DNA from: Umezawaea beigongshangensis
GTDB lineage: Bacteria > Actinomycetota > Actinomycetes > Mycobacteriales > Pseudonocardiaceae
Reading direction: 5' to 3'
Assembly (NCBI RefSeq): GCF_016464305.1
Contig: NZ_JAEIOJ010000004.1
Location: 1 to 64,000, forward strand
DNA: 64,000 nucleotides
In this document: one piece after another, positions 47,112-54,628 of the stretch
How the letters are laid out: each line of letters starts with the position of its first letter
How positions within the stretch are numbered: the first letter of the stretch is position 1
Notes under the pieces: generated by a model
The model's input: the letters and a program-made list of their open reading frames with translations, nothing else
Told to the model about the DNA's origin: nothing
The model's database searches: none
Position numbers and translations under genes: made by a program

Positions 47112-48373
47112 GCGGTCACCCACGGCAGGAAGTGGCGGTTGCGCGCGATCAGCTCGTCGGCGAGCTTCTCCGCCCGGTCGTGCTGCCCGATCAGCGGGTG
47201 CGCGAGCAGCGCGTCGGCCACCCGGTCGCGCCCGCCGCGCACGGCGGCGTCCAGCGCCAGGTGCTCGTAGGCCGCGACGTGCGCGATCAGTCCCGACGTC
47301 GCGGGTCCGACCGGCGCCACCGGCAGCGGCGTCGCGCCGTCGGCGTCCACCGCGGACGGCACCTCCACCACGGCGTCGTCCGGCAGGAACGGCAGCGTGC
47401 CGTCGTTGCGCACGTTGACGACGTGCCGCTCGCCGCTCGCGCCACCGGTCAGCGAGTGCACGAGCTGCACCGCCGCCTCCGAGTAGTACGCGCCGCCGCG
47501 CTGCGCCAGCGCCTCCGGCTTCGTCACGACCGCCGGGTCCCGGTAGACGTCGAGCAGCTCCTCCTCCACCGCGCTGACGACCTCGGCGCGCGGCTGCTCC
47601 ACCCGCTGCCGCGCCACCACGGCGTCGTGGTCGTAGAAGTAGTTCAGGTAGTACGACGGCACCGCGTTCAGCCGCCGCATCAGCCCGATCGGCAGCCGGA
47701 CGTGCTCCTCCAGGGCGTCCGCGTGCTCGTCGAGCAGCTCCGGCAGCCGGTCGGCTCCGTCGACCCGCACGGCCCGCACCCACGTCAGGTGGTTGAGACC
47801 GACGTGGTCCAGCTCCACCCGCTCCGGCGTCGCGCCGAGCAGCGCCGCCACCCGGCGCTGGAAGGAGATGGCGACGTTGCACAGCCCGACCGCGCGGTGC
47901 CCCTCCTGGAGCAGGGCGCGCGTGACGATGCCCACCGGGTTGGTGAAGTCGACGATCCAGGTGTCCTCCCCGGCCACCGCGCGCACCCGCTCGGCGATGT
48001 CCAGCACCACGGGCACCGTGCGCAGCGCCTTGGCCAGGCCACCGGCCCCCGTGGTCTCCTGGCCGACGCAGCCGCAGGTCAGGGGGAAGGTCTCGTCGGA
48101 CAGGCGCGCGGTCTGCCCGCCGACCCGGAGCTGGATCAGCACGGCCGACGCGCCGTCGGCCGCGGACTCCAGGTCGGTCGTGGTGCGCACCCGCGCCGGG
48201 TGGTCGGCGTGCTCCAGCAACCGCCGGCTGAACGCGCCGACGACCTCCAGGCGTTCGGCGTCCGGGTCGACCAGCACGATCTCGTCGACCGCGAGGCCGG
48301 CGCGTCGTCCCGCGATCCCGTCGACGAGTTCCGGCGTGTACGTGGACCCGCCTCCGATGACGGTGAGCTTCAC
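47108..48373 (-). CDS. GH4 family 6-phospho-glycosidase
   Basis: A 421-residue NAD- and metal-dependent glycosidase. The Rossmann loop is VIGGGSTYTPELVDGI, followed by DPDAERL. The metal ligands are Cys in VGLCNVAISFQRR and His in HVGLNHLTWV, and FTNPVGIV is conserved. The sequence is nearest in type to 6-phospho-beta-glucosidases. GH4 enzymes normally act on 6-phosphorylated disaccharides made by a PTS, yet here the gene sits with an ABC importer and a kinase. GTG 48373 overlaps the permease stop by 4 bases. Confidence 0.87.
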   Translation of the reverse strand: MKLTVIGGGSTYTPELVDGIAGRRAGLAVDEIVLVDPDAERLEVVGAFSRRLLEHADHPARVRTTTDLESAADGASAVLIQLRVGGQTARLSDETFPLTCGCVGQETTGAGGLAKALRTVPVVLDIAERVRAVAGEDTWIVDFTNPVGIVTRALLQEGHRAVGLCNVAISFQRRVAALLGATPERVELDHVGLNHLTWVRAVRVDGADRLPELLDEHADALEEHVRLPIGLMRRLNAVPSYYLNYFYDHDAVVARQRVEQPRAEVVSAVEEELLDVYRDPAVVTKPEALAQRGGAYYSEAAVQLVHSLTGGASGERHVVNVRNDGTLPFLPDDAVVEVPSAVDADGATPLPVAPVGPATSGLIAHVAAYEHLALDAAVRGGRDRVADALLAHPLIGQHDRAEKLADELIARNRHFLPWVTA

Positions 48374-49254
48374 CCCTTGACCCCCGTGAAGGTGATGCCC
48401 CGGACGAACGAGCGCTGCGCGAACGCGAACAGCACGATCGCCGGGATCATGATGAGCAGCGTGACGGCCATGGCCAGGTTCCACTGGACCTGGTGCAGGG
48501 ACTTGAACGACGCGAGCGCCAGCGACAGCGTCCACTGGTCGGGCCGCTCGCCGGTGTAGAGCAGCGGTCCGAAGTAGTCGTTCCACGTGTAGAGGAAGCA
48601 GAACAGCGACGTGGCCGCGATACCGGGCCTGGCCATCGGCACGACGATCCGCACCATCGCCTGGAACTCGCCGCACCCGTCCACCCGCGCCGCGTCCACG
48701 TAGGACTGCGGGATGGTCAGGACGAACTGGCGCAGCAGGAAGACGCTGAACGCGTCGAACAGGAAGTACGGCGCGATCAGCGGCCACAGCGTGCCGGTGA
48801 GCCCGAGGCTCGACCACGTGTCGTACAGCGGCACGGCCACCACCTGCGGCGGCAGCATCATCGCGCCGACGACCAGCAGGAACACCGCGTCGCGCCCGCG
48901 CCACCGCAGCTTCGCGAGCGCGTAGGCGGCCGGGATCGACGACAGCAGCATCCCGGCCGTGGCCAGCAGCGAGTAGAGCAGGCTGTTGCCCAGGTACTTC
49001 AGCAGCGGCGCCTTCTCGAAGGCCAGCGCGAAGTTCTCCCAGTGCCACTCGCTCGGCCACAGCGCGGAGGTGAACGCCTCGTCGTCGCCCATGACGGCGG
49101 TGAGCAGCACGAACAGCACGGGCAGCGCGAACATCAGCCCCAGCGCGAGGCCGATGCTGTGCAGGGCGACCCAGTCGAGGACGCCGCGCGCGTCGCGGGA
49201 GCGGCGCTGCGGGGCTCCGGCCGGCGCCGGCGGAGCGGGCAGGGTCTCGGTCAT
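48370..49254 (-). CDS. Sugar ABC transporter permease (MalG-type)
   Basis: A 294-residue permease with six membrane segments after a basic cytosolic tail. The EAA loop reads DAARVDGCGEFQAMVRIVVP. ATG 49254 overlaps the upstream permease stop (ATGA) and its own stop overlaps the GH4 start. No ATPase gene belongs to this operon, so a shared MsiK-type ATPase (11580) is the likely energy source. Confidence 0.88.
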   Translation of the reverse strand: MTETLPAPPAPAGAPQRRSRDARGVLDWVALHSIGLALGLMFALPVLFVLLTAVMGDDEAFTSALWPSEWHWENFALAFEKAPLLKYLGNSLLYSLLATAGMLLSSIPAAYALAKLRWRGRDAVFLLVVGAMMLPPQVVAVPLYDTWSSLGLTGTLWPLIAPYFLFDAFSVFLLRQFVLTIPQSYVDAARVDGCGEFQAMVRIVVPMARPGIAATSLFCFLYTWNDYFGPLLYTGERPDQWTLSLALASFKSLHQVQWNLAMAVTLLIMIPAIVLFAFAQRSFVRGITFTGVKG

Positions 49255-50246
49255 GCTCCGGAACCGCCTTCCTCCTGGTGCGACGAGCGCCGCATCCGCT
49301 GCACGAGCACGGCCGTCGCGGCGAACGAGACCACGAACAGCACGGTCGCCATCGCGGCGGCGTAGCCCATGTCGAAGTAGCGGAACCCCTGGGTGTAGAG
49401 CCAGACGGGGAACGTCAGCGTGGAGTTGTCCGGGAAGCCGAGGTTGCGCGTGTTGCCGGTGACGTCCGCCGCGCCCGACCCGGCGGACCCGGCCACCACC
49501 GCCTGCGTGAACAGCTGCAACGCGACGATCACCGAGTTGACCACGCCGAACAGCAGCACCGGCGAGATCGTCGGCAGCGTGATGTGCCACCAGCGGCGCA
49601 GCGCGCCGGCGCCGTCCAGCTCGGCGGCCTCGTACTGCTCCTGCGGCACGTCCAGGACCGCCGCCAGCAGGATGATCACGAGGTCGCCGGAGACCCACAG
49701 CAGGATCACCGCGAGGCCGGGCTTCGCCCAGTCCGGGTCGGAGAACCACAGCGGGCCCTGCAGGCCGAACCAGCCGAGGGCGGTGTCCAGCGGCCCGCCG
49801 TTGGGGCGCATGACCAGGAAGAACACCAGCGTCGCCGCCACCGGGGGAGCGAGCGACGGCAGGTAGCACAGCGTGCGGATCAGACCGACGCCCGAGCGCA
49901 GCCGCGCGATCACCGACGCCACGCCGAGCGCGAACACGACGCGGGAGATCGTGACCACGACGACCAGCCACAGCGTGTTGTAGATCGACGTGAGGAACAG
50001 CGGGTCGTCGAGCATGAACAGGTAGTTCGCCAGGCCGACGAACTCCGGGGGGTTGATCAGGTCGTAGCGGGTGAAGGAGAACACGACCGTCGCGACCAGC
50101 GGGTAGCCGAAGAACAGCACGAACCCGGTGATCGCGGGGGCCAGGAACGCCAGCACGGTCAGGCGGTGTCGGGTGCGGGCGCGCGACCGCCCCCTCGCGG
50201 GGGCGGCCGGGCGGCCGGTGTCCACGCGTTCCAGCGCGGCCGTCAT
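49251..50246 (-). CDS. Sugar ABC transporter permease (MalF-type)
   Basis: A 331-residue permease with six membrane segments. The first is at about residues 30-50 (LTVLAFLAPAITGFVLFFGY), and the EAA loop is YEAAELDGAGALRRWWHITL. It lies 2 bp after the binding-protein gene and overlaps the next permease by 4 bases. It forms the heterodimeric channel with that protein. Confidence 0.88.
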   Translation of the reverse strand: MTAALERVDTGRPAAPARGRSRARTRHRLTVLAFLAPAITGFVLFFGYPLVATVVFSFTRYDLINPPEFVGLANYLFMLDDPLFLTSIYNTLWLVVVVTISRVVFALGVASVIARLRSGVGLIRTLCYLPSLAPPVAATLVFFLVMRPNGGPLDTALGWFGLQGPLWFSDPDWAKPGLAVILLWVSGDLVIILLAAVLDVPQEQYEAAELDGAGALRRWWHITLPTISPVLLFGVVNSVIVALQLFTQAVVAGSAGSGAADVTGNTRNLGFPDNSTLTFPVWLYTQGFRYFDMGYAAAMATVLFVVSFAATAVLVQRMRRSSHQEEGGSGA

Positions 50247-50248
50247 CG

Positions 50249-51583
50249 CTACTTGCCGCTCTTCGCGATCTGGTCGTCGATCTGCCGGTCGACGGCTCGC
50301 AGGCCCTCGACCAGGTCGGGCACCTGCCCGGCCTGCCAGGACGTCGCGAAGTCGCTGACGACCTTGAGGTGCGCGTCACCGATCGGCGTGACGGGGCTGC
50401 CCTCCAGGTCGTCGCTGCGCGCCATGTCCACGAACGTCCTGAACTGCTCGTCCACCTCCAGCCGGGGGTCCTCCAGCGCGGCCCTCGTGTTCGGGACGTT
50501 CTTGATGGCGTTGGACATCTGCACGATCACGTCCGTGTCCAGCGACAGGTACTTGATCAGCTCCCACGCCGCGCCGGGGTTCTTCGAGCCCTTGGGGATG
50601 CCCATGATCGTGCCGCTGGTCAGGCCGGTGCCGTAGGTGTCGGCGACGCTGTCGGCCACCGGGAACGGCGCGGTGCCGAACCGCACCTGCGGGGCCTGGG
50701 CCTTGATGAACGCGGTGCGGAACTCGCCGTCGACCATCATCGCGATCTTGCCCTGGTGGAACGCGTGGTCGGGGGAGTACTCCTGGCCGAGCCCGGCGCG
50801 GAAGCGCTCCAGCGCGTCGTGGCCGTAGAAGTCCACCAGCTCCTTCTGGAAGCGGAACATCTCCTGCCACCCGGGGCTGTCCGCGAGCCCGGACCTGCCG
50901 TCCGGCCCGAACCAGTCCGCGCCGAAGTTCGGCGCCCAGATCTGCGGGCGGTTCTGGTAGTACGGCATCGACGGCAGGAACCCGACGACCTCCAGCGAGC
51001 CGTCCGGAGCCCTCCTGGTGAGCTTCTTCGCCTGCTCCAGCAGCTCGGAGGTCGTCCTCGGCGGCGCGCTGATTCCGGCGGCCTCGACCATGGCCGCGTT
51101 GTAGTACAGGCCGTTGACGTCGGTGAGCATCGGCATCGCGCAGCGGTTGCCCTTGAACTCGGTGTACGAGCGCACGGCCTCCGAGATCTGGGACAGGTCG
51201 ACGCGGTCGCGCTCCAGGTAGGGCTTGAGCTCCTGGAACGCGCCGCTGGAGCAGAACTGGCCGATGTTGTCGGTCGTGAACGACAGCGCGAGGTCCGGCG
51301 GGTTGCCGCTGCGGATGCCCGCGGTGATCTTGTCGTCGTCCTGGCTGCCCTGGTGCTCGATCGTGACGTCGGGGTAGATCTCCCGGAAGGTCTCCATCGC
51401 CTCGGTGACGGCGGCCAGCTCGCGGTCGGAGTAGTTGCTCCAGACCGTCAGCGTGAACGCGGCGTCCTTCGCCGGTGCCTCCGCCGGCCCCGTCCGGTCG
51501 GATCGGGAGGCGCCTGCCGCGCAGGCGGTGAGGGACACGGCTGCGGCGACGCAGAGCAGTGCTGCGCGAGACGTCAGACGCAT
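50249..51583 (-). CDS. Family 1 sugar-binding lipoprotein
   Basis: A 444-residue solute-binding lipoprotein, first gene of the permease-GH4-kinase operon. The lipobox is VSLTAC (Cys21). The mature part has LTVWSNYSDRELAAVTEAME, PPDLALSFTTDNIGQF and NGLYYNAAMVEAAG, typical of carbohydrate receptors. Its ligand is unknown; the downstream GH4 and GlcNAc-type kinase suggest a beta-linked glucosidic or amino-sugar disaccharide. AAGGAG lies 5 nt before ATG 51583. It is transcribed away from nothing divergent: the ROK gene lies 46 bp upstream on the same strand. Confidence 0.87.
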   Translation of the reverse strand: MRLTSRAALLCVAAAVSLTACAAGASRSDRTGPAEAPAKDAAFTLTVWSNYSDRELAAVTEAMETFREIYPDVTIEHQGSQDDDKITAGIRSGNPPDLALSFTTDNIGQFCSSGAFQELKPYLERDRVDLSQISEAVRSYTEFKGNRCAMPMLTDVNGLYYNAAMVEAAGISAPPRTTSELLEQAKKLTRRAPDGSLEVVGFLPSMPYYQNRPQIWAPNFGADWFGPDGRSGLADSPGWQEMFRFQKELVDFYGHDALERFRAGLGQEYSPDHAFHQGKIAMMVDGEFRTAFIKAQAPQVRFGTAPFPVADSVADTYGTGLTSGTIMGIPKGSKNPGAAWELIKYLSLDTDVIVQMSNAIKNVPNTRAALEDPRLEVDEQFRTFVDMARSDDLEGSPVTPIGDAHLKVVSDFATSWQAGQVPDLVEGLRAVDRQIDDQIAKSGK

Positions 51584-51629
51584 GAGCACTCCTTCGGTTC
51601 GAGCGTGCGGACGGGACCTGACCGCCGTC

Positions 51630-52838
51630 TCAGACGGCGCCGTGCGGACCGCGGAAGGGTTCGGTGGTGGCGGCGGGCAGACCGAACACCTCCTCCCTGA
51701 CGACCGAGAGCGCCGTGTGCAGCGCTCCGGAGCGCACCGGTTTCCCGGTCACCAGCGCGAGTCGGACCGGGGTGCGGGGCACCACCAGCCGCCGCAGTTC
51801 GGCGGAGACGAGGTCGACCAGCGCCTCGCCGCCCGCCTGGGCGATGTCGCCCGAGAGCAGCACCAGTTCCGGGTCCAGCACGGAGACCACCCCGGCGACA
51901 CCCGTGGCGATCCGGCGGGCGAAGTCGCCCAGGAACTCCCGGCCGGCCGTGCCGGAGCCGAGCGCCTTGCGCACCGCGGCGTGCCCGGTGCGGGCCGACA
52001 GGCCGTGCGCGCGGGCGAGCTTCACGATCGACGACGAGCTGAGCAGCTCGCCGAACGTCTCGCCGTGCCGGTCGGTGTCGGTCGTGGCGACGGCCCGGTC
52101 CGGCACGGGCATGAAGTCGATCTCCCCGGCGCCGCCGGTGGCTCCGCGCAGCAGCACGCCGTTGATCACGACGGCGGCACCGATGGCGTCCGCCGGCCAG
52201 ACCAGCACGAAGTTGCGCACCGCCGTGGCGCGGCCCGCGATCATCTCCTCGATCGCGACGAGGTTGACGTCGTTCTCGACGGTGACCGACGTGCCGAGCA
52301 GCTCGCGCAACCGGCCGGGGACGTCGAAGCCCTCCCAGCCGGGCAGGTGCGGGGCGAAGCCGAGCCCGCCGGTCGCCGGGTCGACGGCGCCGGGGCTCCC
52401 GACGACCACGTGGTGCAGGTCGCCCGGCGTGAGACCGGCCTGACCGGCGGCCTTGCTCATCGCGTCGGTGAACGCCTCCAGCACGTCCGCCGTGCTGCCC
52501 GACGGCATCGGCGCGCGGTGCTCGGTGATCAGGGTCCCGGCGATGTCGGCGACGACCACGTCCACCGCGTCCGGCCTCAGGTCGACCGCGGCGACGTGGG
52601 CCAGCGCGCCGTTGACCGACCACAGCTGGGCCCGCGGGCCGCGCCCGCCACCGCGCAGCCCGTTGCGCAGCACGGTGTGCGACTCCTCCAGCCGGGTCAG
52701 CAGCTGAGCGGTGGCCGGCTTGGACAGGCCGATCAGGCCCTCCAGCTCCGAGCGGGTGAGCGGGCCGTTGCGCAGCAGCGCCTCGACGGCCGCGCGGTCG
52801 TTGATCTCGCGCAGCAGTCGCGGGCTTCCGACGCGCAT
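51630..52838 (-). CDS. ROK-family transcriptional repressor
   Basis: A 402-residue NagC/Mlc-type regulator. An N-terminal winged helix (TRSELEGLIGLSKPATAQLL) is joined to a sugar-kinase-fold ROK domain with VVVGSPGAVDP, the catalytic-type Asp in VTVENDVNLVAIEE and GATGGAGEIDFMPV. The cysteine-rich zinc motif common in ROK proteins is absent, so structural zinc is unlikely. ATG 52838 is the start. It heads the leftward sugar operon and probably represses it in response to an imported or phosphorylated sugar. A 19-bp inverted repeat directly upstream is a likely operator. Confidence 0.88.
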   Translation of the reverse strand: MRVGSPRLLREINDRAAVEALLRNGPLTRSELEGLIGLSKPATAQLLTRLEESHTVLRNGLRGGGRGPRAQLWSVNGALAHVAAVDLRPDAVDVVVADIAGTLITEHRAPMPSGSTADVLEAFTDAMSKAAGQAGLTPGDLHHVVVGSPGAVDPATGGLGFAPHLPGWEGFDVPGRLRELLGTSVTVENDVNLVAIEEMIAGRATAVRNFVLVWPADAIGAAVVINGVLLRGATGGAGEIDFMPVPDRAVATTDTDRHGETFGELLSSSSIVKLARAHGLSARTGHAAVRKALGSGTAGREFLGDFARRIATGVAGVVSVLDPELVLLSGDIAQAGGEALVDLVSAELRRLVVPRTPVRLALVTGKPVRSGALHTALSVVREEVFGLPAATTEPFRGPHGAV

Positions 52839-52850
52839 GGGGACACCCCC

Positions 52851-52869
52851 GTCTGTTAACTTTCCAGAC
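52851..52869. promoter_or_regulatory. Candidate ROK operator
   Basis: GTCTG (52851-52855) and CAGAC (52865-52869) flank TTAACTTTC. The element lies 12 bp before the ROK start codon. The AACTTTCC core recalls elements bound by actinomycete ROK repressors such as CsnR. It is a likely autoregulatory and operon operator. Confidence 0.5.
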
Positions 52870-52953
52870 TATTTCGAGCCACCGTAGTGACGCCGGTCAC
52901 GTCGGTCAAGGGTCGCTCTGTCGGGTCGCAGCCGGTCCGGGCAGGCTGGTGGC

Positions 52954-53610
52954 ATGAGCGGTACGGGCGTGCACCAGGAGTCCCTGGCCGAGATCCTGGG
53001 CGGGCGGCGCGGCGCGCTCGACGCGTCGCTGCCACCGGTGGCCTTCGTGCTGGGCTGGTTGCTCGGCGGCCGGTCGGTCGCCGCGGGCGCGGGCGCGGCC
53101 GTCGGCTGCGGTCTCGTCGTCGGCGCGGTGCGGCTGGCGCGCGGGGAGAAGCCGCGCGCGACGGTCGTGAGCGTGGCGTTCGTCGTGCTCGCCGCCCTGA
53201 TCGCCCTGCACACCGGTCGCGCGGAGGACTTCTTCCTGGTCCAGCTCCTGTCGAACGCCGCCAGCGCGCTGGCGTGGGCGGCGAGCGTCGTGATCCGCTG
53301 GCCGCTGCTCGGGCTCGTGGTCGGCACCGTCACCGGCCAGCGGACGAGGTGGCGCCGCGACCCGGACCTGCTGCGCGCCTACAGCGTCGCGAGCTGGCCG
53401 TGGGCCGGTCAGTACGTGCTGCGCGTGCTGGTGTTCACCCCGCTCTACCTGACGGGCGACGTGCTGGCCCTGGGCGTGGCGAGGGTGGCCCTGACCTGGC
53501 CCCTCCAGGCCCTGTGCATCGCGTTCAGCTGGTACGTCCTGCGCCGCTCCCTGCCCGAGGACCACCCCGGCCTCCGCCACCCGAGGGTTCCCCCGGCTCC
53601 CACCCCGTGA
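52954..53610 (+). CDS. DUF3159-family membrane protein
   Basis: A 218-residue integral membrane protein with five to six hydrophobic segments. It has the family opening LGGRRGALDASLPPVAFVLG and the RDPDLLRAYSVASWPWAGQY loop seen in DUF3159 proteins. Function is unknown. ATG 52954 is the first start after the ROK promoter region, from which it is divergent. It converges on the second sugar kinase gene. Confidence 0.78.
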   Translation: MSGTGVHQESLAEILGGRRGALDASLPPVAFVLGWLLGGRSVAAGAGAAVGCGLVVGAVRLARGEKPRATVVSVAFVVLAALIALHTGRAEDFFLVQLLSNAASALAWAASVVIRWPLLGLVVGTVTGQRTRWRRDPDLLRAYSVASWPWAGQYVLRVLVFTPLYLTGDVLALGVARVALTWPLQALCIAFSWYVLRRSLPEDHPGLRHPRVPPAPTP

Positions 53611-53655
53611 CTCCGCGAGCCGCCCGTTCCAGCACCACGAGCGGGCGACTCGCGG

Positions 53656-54552
53656 TCACGGCCGGAGGGTGGCCAGGCGGGCGGCTCCCGCGGCCGGGTC
53701 CGTCGCCAGGCGCACCTCGGCGTGCGGGGCCAGGGCCGAGCGGACGGCCGCGCCCACGGAGGTCGTCATCACGCCGCCGACCAGGACCACCGGGGTTCGT
53801 TCGGCGGCGGAGCGCAGGGACAGGGCCAGGTCGGCCAGCGAGCGGGCGGCGTCCGCGACGATCGACGCGGCCAGCGGGTCGTCCTCGTGGGCGGTGACCA
53901 GCGGCGCGTACGAGGCCAGGGTCACGGGCGGGACCGCGTTCACGGCGGTGATCAGCGCGCCGCGCGCCGCCCGGCCCGTCCCGACCGGCACCCCGGCCGC
54001 CTCCAGCACGGCCGCCGCGAGCCCCTCGGCGGGAACCGACGAGTCCAGCAGGCGCAGCGTCCGGCGCACCGCCTCCCGGCCCAGCCAGAACGCCGAGCCC
54101 TCGTCGCCCAGCAGCCAGCCGTGACCACCGGCGAGGGCCTCCAGCGAGTGGCCGGAGATCCGCGCCGCGATCGACCCGGTCCCGGCGACCAGGACCGTAC
54201 CGTCCGGCTCGGTCGTCCCAGCGGCGAACGCCGCCTCCGCGTCGCTCACGACGACCAGCGGGCACCGCAGCCCGGCACCCGTCCACGCCTGCTCGAACAG
54301 CGCCCGCACCCCGCGGTCGGACAGCGCGCCCGCGCCCGCGAGGCCCAGCACACCGGCCCGCACGTCGGCCGGGTTCAGCCCCTCCAGCGCCATCCGCAGG
54401 GCGTCGCCGACCCTGGTGGCCGCCACGGCCGGGGGATGGGAGTGGGGGTTGCCGCCACCGGCCAGGCCCGTGCCGCGCCCGCCCCCGTCCGGGTCGAGCA
54501 CGAGTGCCCTGGTCGACGTTCCGCCGGCGTCCACTCCCACCACGAGGGCCAT
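53656..54552 (-). CDS. Second BadF/BadG-family N-acetylglucosamine kinase-like protein
   Basis: A 298-residue ASKHA kinase, similar in fold to the one at 46116. Phosphate-1 is VGVDAGGTSTRALVLD, the adenosine loop is VLVAGTGSIAARI, GHGWLLGDEGSAFWLGREAV is the GlcNAc-kinase-type sugar region, and VVLVGGVMTT is near the end. It may phosphorylate GlcNAc or a related amino sugar for NagA (59269). The start is uncertain: ATG 54552 has a GGGGGA directly against it, and GTG 54573 is the alternative. It stands alone between two terminators or convergent ends. Confidence 0.8.
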   Translation of the reverse strand: MALVVGVDAGGTSTRALVLDPDGGGRGTGLAGGGNPHSHPPAVAATRVGDALRMALEGLNPADVRAGVLGLAGAGALSDRGVRALFEQAWTGAGLRCPLVVVSDAEAAFAAGTTEPDGTVLVAGTGSIAARISGHSLEALAGGHGWLLGDEGSAFWLGREAVRRTLRLLDSSVPAEGLAAAVLEAAGVPVGTGRAARGALITAVNAVPPVTLASYAPLVTAHEDDPLAASIVADAARSLADLALSLRSAAERTPVVLVGGVMTTSVGAAVRSALAPHAEVRLATDPAAGAARLATLRP

Positions 54553-54577
54553 TCCCCCGAGTATGCCGAACACGCGC

Positions 54578-54615
54578 GAGGGCCCGGCACTCCCGAACGG
54601 GTGTGCCGGGCCCTC
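54578..54615. terminator. Terminator after the subtilase gene
   Basis: A 13-bp perfect stem (54578-54590 with 54603-54615) and a 12-nt loop, 13 bp after the subtilase stop and just before the kinase start. Confidence 0.85.
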
Positions 54616-54628
54616 GACGGGGTGCGGA

